DNA from: JASLCR01 sp964384345
Lineage (GTDB): Bacteria > Patescibacteriota > Saccharimonadia > Saccharimonadales > Saccharimonadaceae
Direction: 5' to 3'
Length of the DNA stretch: 39,824 nt
NCBI GenBank assembly: GCA_964384345.1
Contig: CAYLKD010000009.1
Location: forward strand, 1 to 39,824
Below, piece after piece: positions 1-6,986 of the stretch. The translations under genes and the position numbers were made by a program. Under the pieces are notes generated by a model. The model searched no databases. It worked only from the letters and a program-made list of their open reading frames with translations, and was not told the origin of the DNA. Position 1 is the first letter of the stretch. Each line of letters opens with the position of its first letter.

Positions 1-138
1 ATCGCTAATTGCAAACACGAGTGTAATATGCGGTTTTATCACACAGAAATATCGCTCGTCATTCTTTTCGCGATAATTCTGTAACCAATTAAAGTCAGTC
101 TCATTGAGTTCTGGGTATGCAATTACAATATATGCCAT
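1..138 (-). CDS. 2'-5' RNA ligase-like 2H phosphoesterase, N-terminal part (runs off window)
   Basis: An open frame of 46 codons starts at ATG 138 and is cut by the window edge. It begins MAYIVIAYPELNETDF and contains an HITL tetrad at residues 37-40. HxTL or HxSL early in a small protein that opens with a beta strand is the first catalytic signature of the 2H phosphoesterase superfamily (2'-5' RNA ligase/LigT-like, cyclic phosphodiesterases). The second HxT/S motif would lie outside the window, so the assignment rests on one half of the active site. The gene is divergent from the recombinase block, with about 135 bases of AT-rich DNA between them. A random open frame is unlikely given the motif spacing, but the substrate is unknown. 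Confidence 0.55.
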   Translation of the reverse strand, partial: MAYIVIAYPELNETDFNWLQNYREKNDERYFCVIKPHITLVFAISD

Positions 139-208
139 GCATTAATTTTAGCAGATTGAGATATTCTACTATTCCATCAACAAATAGAATAAAAGTTCAT
201 TTTTCCTA

Positions 209-238
209 TTGATACTATTGCTTTAGCTATAGTATACT
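209..238 (+). promoter_or_regulatory. Promoter of the recombinase unit
   Basis: TTGATA at 209-214 and TATACT at 233-238 are separated by 18 bases. This gives a sigma-70-type promoter starting a short leader before the small ORF at 274. The -10 box sits in the exact centre of the palindrome at 215-254, so a protein bound to the palindrome would occlude the promoter. Confidence 0.6.
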
Positions 239-254
239 ATACCTATAGCAATAG
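215..254. repeat. 40-bp imperfect palindrome (candidate operator or recombinase attachment site)
   Basis: The two 20-base arms match at 18 of 20 positions, centred on GTATAC between 234 and 235; the outer ends are CTATTGCT and AGCAATAG. A 40-bp dyad of this quality next to a large serine recombinase gene resembles the imperfectly symmetric 40-50 bp att sites of that family. Its overlap with the -10 box also fits an autoregulatory operator. The sequence alone cannot decide between them. Confidence 0.7.
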
Positions 255-273
255 ATAACAGATGAGGGTATTC

Positions 274-474
274 ATGTTATTAACGAGTGACAGTCTAGCG
301 GCTCAGTCAATCACAGTAGAATCAGTTACTAATCGGATTGAAGCGCTACGAACTATACTCGTCAAACAACAGTCTCGCGATGTCAGTCGCGATGAGGCAC
401 GAGAAATCGGCGCATCCCTCATTGAGTTATACCAGGTATTATCTGAAGAGATTCCTAATGACTCCGAAAACTAA
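274..474 (+). CDS. Small 66-aa protein upstream of and overlapping the recombinase gene
   Basis: The start at ATG 274 is chosen because GAGGG lies at 264-268, five bases upstream; an in-frame ATG at 262 is less well placed. The product (MLLTSDSLAAQSITVE...) is acidic, predicted mainly helical, and has no membrane segment or cysteines. Its last 17 bases overlap the recombinase start at 458, so the two are probably co-transcribed and translationally coupled. I do not recognise the family. A small DNA-binding or directionality-type partner of the recombinase is possible from position only. Confidence 0.55.
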   Translation: MLLTSDSLAAQSITVESVTNRIEALRTILVKQQSRDVSRDEAREIGASLIELYQVLSEEIPNDSEN

Positions 475-1942
475 AGCTGTCATCTTGGCGCGGGTATCGA
501 GTAAATCCCAAGAAGACGAAGGCTATTCACTCGATTCGCAGGTTAAACTCCTTCATTCATATTGTGATAATAAGAATCTATTTGCAGTAATGACGTTCAA
601 GATTACCGAGTCAGCCTCAAAGTCTTCACAGCGCCGGACATTCAATGAAGCAATAAAGTACATTGAAGACCATAAGATCAAACACCTCATTATCGAAAAG
701 GTTGATCGCCATGTCAGAAACTTACATGACGCAGTGACAACGCACGATTGGCTGATGGCCGATGAAGAACGTCATGTTCACTTCGTCAAAGACTCACTCG
801 TTATGCATAAAAACTCACGGTCTCAGGAATGGCTCAACTGGGGTATACGAGTGGTCATGTCCAAGAATTACATAGATAATCTGCGCGAAGAAGCCATGAA
901 AGGCTGGACTGAAAAGTTGGCGCAGGGCTGGTTACCCGCTTCACCTCCTCCAGGGTATGTAACCATCACTGAAGATGGTAAACGTATTCATGTGCCAAAC
1001 ACCACTACAAGCAAACTCATGCTCAAAGTATTTCGATTTTATTTACAACCGGGTGAGTCGCTCGACTCTACGGTCCAGTACACGGCGAAGCTCGGGATAG
1101 TCACTCGCCAAGGAAAACCATATGTCAAAAGTCATCTCCAAAGAATACTCACGAATCCGTTTTACGTCGGCATCAATCGCTTTAATGGCAAAGACTATCC
1201 AGGCGCACAAGAAACGTTCATTCCAAAATCATTATTTAAGAACGTACAAGAGAAGTTACACGGCGGAAGACCTCGTAAGTACAATAGGCATCACTCACCG
1301 TTCCAAGGAATAATACGCTGCGAAGATTGCGGATCTGTTGTGACCTGGCAATTACAGAAAGGTCATTATTACGGCGTATGTCGCCGACTCACCTCGGCAT
1401 GCAAACAGAGCAAGATGCTGCGCGAAGATTACGTTGAAGCCATGATCGTTCATGAACTCAAGAAATTAATATGTCCATCACCCGAAATTATTGATTGGGT
1501 AGCAAGTGCGATGCGTGAACAATACGCAGAGCGAATTGAGGATCGTACACGAATGGTACGCGCTTTAGAAGCACAGATAAAAAGAATCGAGACCATGGAC
1601 GAAACACTATATGACGACAAATTATCCGGCGATATACATAAGGAAAGATACGAGGAGAAACATGGACAGTTCATGAAGCAAAAAGCAGACTTTGAGGATC
1701 AGTTACGTAATATCGATACGAGCATGGGAGCGCGTCTCGAACAGCGCCTCGTCATACTTGAGTTATCTCAAAAAGCAGCAGAATTATATGCTAAAAAAGC
1801 CCCTGAGCAAAAACGATTGATAATTTCCAAACTATTCGAAAAACTAACGTTAAGAGGAGGCTCTATATCTGTTAAATACTCAAAATTCTCGGAGGCAATT
1901 GCCGATAATGTCCAAAAAACACGTAAATTAATGGAGGCATAA
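458..1942 (+). CDS. Large serine recombinase (site-specific integrase)
   Basis: A 494-aa protein. The open frame extends upstream, but the resolvase fold begins at MTPKTKAVILARVSSKSQ, so ATG 458 is the start. The catalytic Ser lies in the ARVSS motif near residue 13. The resolvase domain spans about residues 6-150. It is followed by a Recombinase domain (motif NPFYVGINRFNGKDYPG), a zinc ribbon with paired cysteines (CEDCG ... CRRLTSACKQ) and a C-terminal coiled coil rich in E, K and Q. This is the standard layout of phage or ICE integrases, which join attP and attB without host factors. The gene follows a 66-aa ORF and a promoter-spanning palindrome and ends 87 bases before the 3' end of a tRNA-Gln gene. 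No other phage or conjugation genes are visible here, so the rest of the element is either to the left of the window or lost. Confidence 0.93.
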   Translation: MTPKTKAVILARVSSKSQEDEGYSLDSQVKLLHSYCDNKNLFAVMTFKITESASKSSQRRTFNEAIKYIEDHKIKHLIIEKVDRHVRNLHDAVTTHDWLMADEERHVHFVKDSLVMHKNSRSQEWLNWGIRVVMSKNYIDNLREEAMKGWTEKLAQGWLPASPPPGYVTITEDGKRIHVPNTTTSKLMLKVFRFYLQPGESLDSTVQYTAKLGIVTRQGKPYVKSHLQRILTNPFYVGINRFNGKDYPGAQETFIPKSLFKNVQEKLHGGRPRKYNRHHSPFQGIIRCEDCGSVVTWQLQKGHYYGVCRRLTSACKQSKMLREDYVEAMIVHELKKLICPSPEIIDWVASAMREQYAERIEDRTRMVRALEAQIKRIETMDETLYDDKLSGDIHKERYEEKHGQFMKQKADFEDQLRNIDTSMGARLEQRLVILELSQKAAELYAKKAPEQKRLIISKLFEKLTLRGGSISVKYSKFSEAIADNVQKTRKLMEA

Positions 1943-1984
1943 AAATGACGTTCCAAACCGTAGAAAAAGACGATACTAACAGAT

Positions 1985-2007
1985 ACAAAAATAGCCCCGA
2001 AGGACTA
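1985..2007 (-). terminator. Rho-independent terminator of tRNA-Gln
   Basis: On the minus strand a six-pair stem (TAGTCC/GGGCTA, one G-T) with a TTCG loop is followed by TTTTTG. It lies 21 bases past the tRNA 3' end. Confidence 0.7.
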
Positions 2008-2028
2008 GATTCTGAGATTCGTTCTATA

Positions 2029-2103
2029 TGGCTGGGGTGGAGGGATTCGAACCCCCGAATGTCGGCACCAAAAGCCGATGCCTTACCACTTGGCGACACC
2101 CCA
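2029..2103 (-). tRNA. tRNA-Gln (anticodon UUG), CCA end encoded
   Basis: The minus strand folds into a full cloverleaf. Acceptor stem TGGGGTG pairs with CACCCCA; the D stem is GCC/GGC; the anticodon stem TCGGC/GCCGA encloses loop TTTTGGT with anticodon TTG; the T arm is GGGGG-TTCGAAT-CCCTC. The discriminator is G and CCA is encoded in the DNA (2029-2031). UUG decodes the Gln codon CAA. A TACAAT element about 44 bases upstream (2147-2152), preceded by TG, may be its promoter. tRNA genes are common integration targets, and this one ends beside the serine recombinase gene. Confidence 0.97.
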
Positions 2104-2192
2104 ATATGTAATGCATGTAGGTTATGGACACCTATAAAGCTCTGTTATTGTACCACAGTCTAGTAAGTCTGATAAGCGTTTTTGTCGATCAA

Positions 2193-3017
2193 TTACGAGT
2201 GGGCGAGGACAATTTTTTCTTTGTCGAAAGCGATCTTTAATTGCTTGAGTATCTCGCCTTTTACTTCCCACTGCCGGATAGGCGCAGTTTTACAAATAAT
2301 CTTTATCGTAATCCCAGAATCGGTGAACTCATCAACACGGAGCATGTGCGGTGGTTCGAGCGCAATTCCCTTCCACTCGACATATTCGAATATCGCCATA
2401 CCAACGCGGTTGATAACTTTTTCGACGTGTTTAAGATCAGATTCATAACCGACGCAGACATCGAGCTCAACATTTGAATAGTCCATCGTGAGGTTGGTTG
2501 CGACCTGAATATTACCATTTGAGATATGGTGCACCCTCCCTTGTAAGTCACGCAGAACCGTCTGGCGAAGTGAGATGAGCTCAACAGTACCGGAAACTGC
2601 AAACGGACCTTGGTTTACCTGCAGCACATCGCCAACTCTATACTGATTTTCGGCGATAATGAAGAGTCCGGCCAAAAAATCTTTGACCATATACTGGGCT
2701 CCGAAGCCAAGTGCGACTCCCGCAACGCCCGCACCAGCAATCAGCGGTCCAATGTTGATCGAAAATTCTTGCATAATCATCAGAACAACACTTACAAATA
2801 TTGCTCCGTAGAGACCAGTATTGAGTATCGAAACGACCGTGTCTTCGCGTTGCATTTCGTCTTTGTCGCTTTTGAAGCGACGACGACGAATCGATCGTCG
2901 GACCACTTGTTCAATGAATTTGCGGATGAAGAACTGTGCAGCATACGCTACTGCCAAAATAATAGAGATCTTGAGTGCGTGTGCAAAAAGTGTAGTAACA
3001 AACAATGAACTTTCCAT
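2193..3017 (-). CDS. mscS: MscS-family small-conductance mechanosensitive channel
   Basis: A 274-aa membrane protein. It has an N-terminal helix (about 5-28), a second membrane helix near 70-95, and the pore-lining TM3 with the glycine/alanine pattern AGAGVAGVALGFGAQ, followed by the beta domain (YRVGDVLQVN, ...GRVHHISNG). This is the conserved MscS core. Such channels release solutes on hypo-osmotic shock. The start at ATG 3017 is preferred over ATG 3023 or TTG 3035 because a TATACT box ends 8 bases upstream, suggesting a leaderless message; no Shine-Dalgarno is present. It is close to the 286-aa E. coli MscS. GreA follows upstream on the same strand. Confidence 0.92.
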   Translation of the reverse strand: MESSLFVTTLFAHALKISIILAVAYAAQFFIRKFIEQVVRRSIRRRRFKSDKDEMQREDTVVSILNTGLYGAIFVSVVLMIMQEFSINIGPLIAGAGVAGVALGFGAQYMVKDFLAGLFIIAENQYRVGDVLQVNQGPFAVSGTVELISLRQTVLRDLQGRVHHISNGNIQVATNLTMDYSNVELDVCVGYESDLKHVEKVINRVGMAIFEYVEWKGIALEPPHMLRVDEFTDSGITIKIICKTAPIRQWEVKGEILKQLKIAFDKEKIVLAHS

Positions 3018-3025
3018 ATGCATGT

Positions 3026-3031
3026 AGTATA
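3026..3031 (-). promoter_or_regulatory. -10 box of the MscS gene
   Basis: TATACT on the minus strand, 8 bases before ATG 3017. No Shine-Dalgarno lies between, which suggests a leaderless transcript. Confidence 0.5.
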
Positions 3032-3087
3032 ACAAAAGTGGCGCTTATCACTAAGCACCACTCCATAACTTCCTCCGAATATGGTAA

Positions 3088-3555
3088 TCAGCGAATACTG
3101 ACAAGCTGGAGCTTGCGTGCACGCATCTCATTTCCCCATTCGATAGTTTCCTTGATGGTCTTACCGAGTAACGTTTGTCCTAGCGGACTATTGACGGAAA
3201 TTCGACCATCACTTGGGTTTGCTTCGACACTGTCGACAATAGTGTAACTGACGAGGCGACCATTAATGTCGAGGAGCTCGACGACTGAGCCGAGTGCGAC
3301 TTTGAGCGCATCGCGCTTTCGTGGAAACAGTTTTGAGTTGCGTAGCGTGAGTTGCTTGTCCGCAAGTTCGCTCTCAATAATTTCAAGCTGTGCCAGTTTT
3401 TCAATACGTGAGAGTCGTAGCTCATGGTTATCGACCTTATCCATATCGCGTAGCTCGGTGATAGTAACTACGCGTTGGTGCTCGAGTTTATCAATTGATT
3501 TCTTAAGCTCTTTCATGCCTTTTTTGCTAAGCAGGGTGATTTTTCGTGTGTCCAT
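3088..3555 (-). CDS. greA: GreA/GreB-family transcription elongation factor
   Basis: A 155-aa protein with an N-terminal coiled-coil hairpin (about 8-75) and a C-terminal GreA/GreB domain (about 80-155, with LGSVVELLDINGRLVSYTIV and VNSPLGQTLLGKTI). Gre factors rescue backtracked RNA polymerase by stimulating transcript cleavage through acidic residues at the coiled-coil tip. The tip here, RDMDKVDNHE, is acidic but departs from the usual GDLSEN consensus. GGAG lies about ten bases upstream of ATG 3555. Length matches the family (about 158). Greater GreA than GreB resemblance is a judgement by eye. Confidence 0.85.
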   Translation of the reverse strand: MDTRKITLLSKKGMKELKKSIDKLEHQRVVTITELRDMDKVDNHELRLSRIEKLAQLEIIESELADKQLTLRNSKLFPRKRDALKVALGSVVELLDINGRLVSYTIVDSVEANPSDGRISVNSPLGQTLLGKTIKETIEWGNEMRARKLQLVSIR

Positions 3556-3678
3556 AGGATATGTTCTCCGATCCGTTGTCTTCTTTTAGTATTAGTCGTG
3601 AGTTTCGTTGGTGGCAGTCTATCCCTCACTGACTACAGTATTACCTAGGCTGCTGAGTGCAACCTGAAAATATAAACA

Positions 3679-4692
3679 TTATGATTTTAATTTCGCAAAT
3701 GTAAGTTCGACAGAGGTAAGTTTGCCCGGTGTACTTACAATCGAGATCGATCCGTTGTGAAGTTCGACAATTTTCTTTGCCAGCGATAAGCCTAAGCCAT
3801 AGCCTTGTACGTTTTGACTTGAGCGTGAGTGGTCGCCTCGATAGAACCGCTCGAATACATGGGGTAAATCATCAGGGTGTATTCCATCTCCTTGATTCGT
3901 GATCGTGCAAACGACTGTTGTTTCACGTTCATCTATCACAACGTCGATTTCGGAGTCAGTTGGGCTATAACGCAGTGCGTTGTCGAGCAATATCATCAAG
4001 AGCTCGGTGATACTCGGTCCGTTTGCACAGATAGTTGCAGGAGTTGCAGCGGTTAAATGTATGCGCTGTTTATCGACTGCATGAACATTGATTGTTTTCG
4101 TCGCGATATCTTTAAGCGAAAGCGCTTTCATCTCAAGTTCTTCTGCGTCATGACGCGTAAACTCAAGAAGCGTCTTCGACAAGTCGCTGAGTCGATTGAC
4201 TTCCTCTAGGTTGCTTTCGAGTAATTCTCTCATTTCATCTTTAGATAGTTTGGGATCTCGCAGTGCTACCTCTAGTTCGCTTTTCATCACCGCAAGAGGT
4301 GTACGAAGCTCATGACTGGCGTCGCTTGCAAATCTGGCCTGTGCCTCGTGTGATTCTTTTATCGGCTTAAGGGTGCGCTTTGCGAGTAAGTAACTCATCG
4401 CACCGCCGACGACGAGGATGATCACGTTTGCATAGGCTAAACCGAGTAATATCCGATTTTCGCTTTCATGAAGTTGCTTTGTGCGAAAGACGTCAAAATC
4501 AAAGCTAAATGGAATTGTCGTATCTATATCGCTGTTAATCCGAGTTTCAAATATACCCATACGTGTGCTGATCTCAGACACTGATACTTGATAAATTATT
4601 ACACTAAACAGCAAGCTAATGGTGATCAGTATTCCTAAGTACCATGCAGTTAAATGGAATGTAGCCGATTCAAATAACTGACTTTTTTTCAT
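3679..4692 (-). CDS. Two-component sensor histidine kinase
   Basis: A 337-aa protein with two membrane helices (about 15-35 and 82-104) flanking a short extracytoplasmic loop of roughly 45 residues. The dimerisation helix carries ASDASHELRTPLAV with phospho-accepting His127. The ATPase domain has the N box LLDNALRYS, the F/G1 region DLPHVFERFYRGDHS and the G2 box GYGLGLSLAKKIVE. There is no clear HAMP domain; TM2 runs almost directly into the DHp helix, as in CiaH-like kinases. Its ATG overlaps the end of the response regulator gene by 4 bases (ATGA arrangement), so the pair is translationally coupled. The signal is unknown. Confidence 0.93.
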   Translation of the reverse strand: MKKSQLFESATFHLTAWYLGILITISLLFSVIIYQVSVSEISTRMGIFETRINSDIDTTIPFSFDFDVFRTKQLHESENRILLGLAYANVIILVVGGAMSYLLAKRTLKPIKESHEAQARFASDASHELRTPLAVMKSELEVALRDPKLSKDEMRELLESNLEEVNRLSDLSKTLLEFTRHDAEELEMKALSLKDIATKTINVHAVDKQRIHLTAATPATICANGPSITELLMILLDNALRYSPTDSEIDVVIDERETTVVCTITNQGDGIHPDDLPHVFERFYRGDHSRSSQNVQGYGLGLSLAKKIVELHNGSISIVSTPGKLTSVELTFAKLKS

Positions 4693-5366
4693 TGATCAGA
4701 TTTGAGGCGGTATCCAAAGCCGCGTACGGTTTCTATCATCTGCGATTTAAATGGCTTATCGATTTTGTTTCGAAGATACTTAATGTACACCTCTACGGTA
4801 TTTGGCAAGATATCTGCATCGTAGTCCCATACGTGTGCAATGATGGACTCTTTGGTGAGAATACGATTTTTATTTCGAAGAAGATATTCAAGTAATCCAA
4901 ATTCTTTTGTCGTCAATGAGATGGCAGTACCTGCACGAGAGACGGTGAATTCGGCAGTATCGAGCTGCAAGTCATCGGCATGCAGTACTGTTTGCTGCTG
5001 TTCGGTTGGACGGCGAAGGAGTGCTCGAACTCGTGCCAAAAGTTCTTCAATAGCAAATGGTTTTACTAAATAATCATCGGCACCAATATCAAGACCATCT
5101 GTCTTGTCTTTCGTTCGTCCAAGCGCAGTCAAAAAAAGCACCGGAGTATGAATTTTTTGTTCGCGCATAGCCTTCACTACGCCGATACCATCGTATGCTC
5201 CAGGTATCATTCGATCGACTACCATCACGTCGTAGGGTTCGGTTGTTGCCATCGCGTAACCATCGTCACCGTCATAGCAAACATCTACGGCATAACTTTC
5301 TTGCTCGAGTGCACGTTTTAGCGCTCGAGCGATTTTGTGTTCATCTTCAATAACAAGTACTCTCAT
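4689..5366 (-). CDS. OmpR/PhoB-family response regulator
   Basis: A 225-aa regulator. The open frame extends upstream, but MRVLVIEDEHKIARAL is the canonical N terminus, giving start 5366. The receiver domain has acidic residues D8/E9, phospho-acceptor D51 (VMVVDRMIPG), a Thr in FLTALG and Lys in LVKPF. The C-terminal winged helix (about 125-225) ends with the typical YIKYLRNKID ... IETVRGFGYRL. It precedes and overlaps its cognate kinase. A TATACT box six bases before the ATG suggests a leaderless message. Confidence 0.95.
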   Translation of the reverse strand: MRVLVIEDEHKIARALKRALEQESYAVDVCYDGDDGYAMATTEPYDVMVVDRMIPGAYDGIGVVKAMREQKIHTPVLFLTALGRTKDKTDGLDIGADDYLVKPFAIEELLARVRALLRRPTEQQQTVLHADDLQLDTAEFTVSRAGTAISLTTKEFGLLEYLLRNKNRILTKESIIAHVWDYDADILPNTVEVYIKYLRNKIDKPFKSQMIETVRGFGYRLKSDQ

Positions 5367-5372
5367 GGTCGC

Positions 5373-5378
5373 AGTATA
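5373..5378 (-). promoter_or_regulatory. -10 box of the response regulator gene
   Basis: TATACT, 6 bases before ATG 5366 on the minus strand, with no Shine-Dalgarno. Confidence 0.5.
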
Positions 5379-5410
5379 ATCCAGATTAGCTGATAAAACA
5401 CTGAAATTTT

Positions 5411-5722
5411 TTACGCATACTGAGAGGACCAAGCTTCCATATCACGGATTATTGGCATAAGTGATTTACCTTTTGGAGTTAGTTCGTATTCGCAGCGACT
5501 AGAGGTTTGTGAATGCAGTTTGCGGATAATGCCTTTATCTTCAAGCGCAAGCAGACGTGCTGACAGTGTTCGGGGATTGATCCCACCGACTAATTCTTGC
5601 AATTGGCAAAAACGCACTACCTCACTAGACAAAAAGAAACGTAAAAGTTGAGGGGTCCACTTGTCGCCGATGACGTCCGTCGCAGCTTTCACACATCCGA
5701 TTTCAACCTGCATGGTAATCAT
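5411..5722 (-). CDS. HxlR-family winged-helix transcriptional regulator
   Basis: About 103 aa. The motifs CVKAATDVIGDKWTPQLLRFFL, LQELVGGINPRTLSARLLALEDKGII and YELTPKGKSLMPIIRDMEAW follow the HxlR/MarR-like pattern, in which an N-terminal Cys precedes the winged helix. Some HxlR proteins sense electrophiles through this Cys. The start at ATG 5722 (MITMQVEIG) is preferred to ATG 5737 because TATAGT lies six bases before it. The gene is upstream of the two-component system on the same strand and may share read-through. It is divergent from the permease at 5830, which could be its target, but that is only a positional guess. Confidence 0.85.
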   Translation of the reverse strand: MITMQVEIGCVKAATDVIGDKWTPQLLRFFLSSEVVRFCQLQELVGGINPRTLSARLLALEDKGIIRKLHSQTSSRCEYELTPKGKSLMPIIRDMEAWSSQYA

Positions 5723-5728
5723 ATTTTT

Positions 5729-5734
5729 ACTATA
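5729..5734 (-). promoter_or_regulatory. -10 box of the HxlR regulator gene
   Basis: TATAGT, 6 bases before ATG 5722 on the minus strand. Choosing it supports the shorter start. Confidence 0.4.
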
Positions 5735-5829
5735 CATTATCTAGTAACTGTGGTCAATGTATCTCGTTGCGGACTTAGCTTAAAAATATCTGTACGCAGC
5801 GAAGCTCGTCGTAGTATACTCATAAGAGT

Positions 5830-6969
5830 ATGAAAGTAAATATACAGATTGACACAAAAACATTCGTTCGCTTCTGGCTCGTCGTTATAGGCTTTGCTTT
5901 GGCATTACTGCTGCTCTATAGTGCACGAACGGGTCTTATTATTGTCGGTACGGCGTTATTCTTGGCGCTGGCACTCAACGGACCCGTAAGCAAGCTGGCA
6001 AAATACATGCCGGGCCGGAGCCGAGCTGGTAGTACAGTTATATCATTCATATTGATCATCGCCTTTATTGGCACATTTATGTTCTTGGCTGTTCCGCCTA
6101 TCGTGCAGCAAACAGCAAAATTCGCTGAAACTGTTCCAACCTTATTCAACAATGCAACCAACAGCTGGCACTCACTTGACAACATAATTGAGCAATATAA
6201 TCTACGCCCTCAAGTTGATACAACGCTTAACGACCTCCAGGGCAATGCATCAAAATGGGCATCAAATGTTGGCGCCAACATTGCGAGCAGCCTCGGCTCA
6301 ATAGCTGCGTTATTTGGCGCAACTTTTCTCGTGTTGATTTTATCGATACTGATGCTCATTGAAGGACCAGATTGGATGCAACGAATTTGGAAACTATATC
6401 GTGATGAAGACAAGATGCGCCGTCATCAAAATGTCGCCAGTCAAATGCATTCAGTCGTTTCGGGGTATGTAATTGGTCAGCTTACGGTTTCGGCGATTGG
6501 TGCAACATTTGCTGGAATTGCAGTATTTGTCATCTCGCTCTTTTTCCAAGAAGTTCCGTCTAACTTGGCGATACCAACGGCTGCGATCACGTTTATATTC
6601 TCACTTATTCCAATGTTTGGTGCAACTATAGGCGGAACGCTGATATGTATCCTACTTGGCTTTAATATCATCGCAGCAGCAGTTATTTATTTGATTTACT
6701 TTATTGTTTACCAACAGATAGAAAACAATTTAATTTCACCGACTATTCAGGCCAAACGAGTTAGCTTGTCTCCACTTGTGATCCTTAGCTCTGTGACGAT
6801 TGGATTGTACTTATTTGGTATTGCCGGAGGTATTATTTCTATACCAATTGCCGGATGTGTAAAGGTGTTACTCGAAGACTACTTAGCGTATTCAAAAAAA
6901 GAGCGCAAAAAAGAAGAAAAACCAATGCATCGTCTTGCCAAAAAACTAGCAAGTCACAGCGAAGACTAA
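5830..6969 (+). CDS. AI-2E/PerM-family membrane transporter
   Basis: A 379-aa polytopic membrane protein. About seven or eight hydrophobic segments are visible, starting with FWLVVIGFALALLLLYSA and including the C-terminal cluster with FSLIPMFGATIGG and YLIYFIVYQQIENNLISP. The latter (QQxENNxIxP) is the hallmark of the AI-2E transporter/PerM family (formerly UPF0118). Members export small molecules or act as Na+/H+ antiporters; substrate prediction is unsafe. The C terminus is a lysine-rich cytoplasmic tail. TATACT at 5815-5820 lies nine bases before the ATG. The gene converges on cysS with 17 bases between the stops. Confidence 0.9.
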   Translation: MKVNIQIDTKTFVRFWLVVIGFALALLLLYSARTGLIIVGTALFLALALNGPVSKLAKYMPGRSRAGSTVISFILIIAFIGTFMFLAVPPIVQQTAKFAETVPTLFNNATNSWHSLDNIIEQYNLRPQVDTTLNDLQGNASKWASNVGANIASSLGSIAALFGATFLVLILSILMLIEGPDWMQRIWKLYRDEDKMRRHQNVASQMHSVVSGYVIGQLTVSAIGATFAGIAVFVISLFFQEVPSNLAIPTAAITFIFSLIPMFGATIGGTLICILLGFNIIAAAVIYLIYFIVYQQIENNLISPTIQAKRVSLSPLVILSSVTIGLYLFGIAGGIISIPIAGCVKVLLEDYLAYSKKERKKEEKPMHRLAKKLASHSED

Positions 6970-6986
6970 GTACTGACTTTTCTGAA

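Noticed and set aside
1945..2163. Plus-strand frame across the tRNA region
   Set aside because: It lies antisense to a clear tRNA-Gln and its terminator, and reads the usual tRNA-derived peptide seen in spurious annotations.
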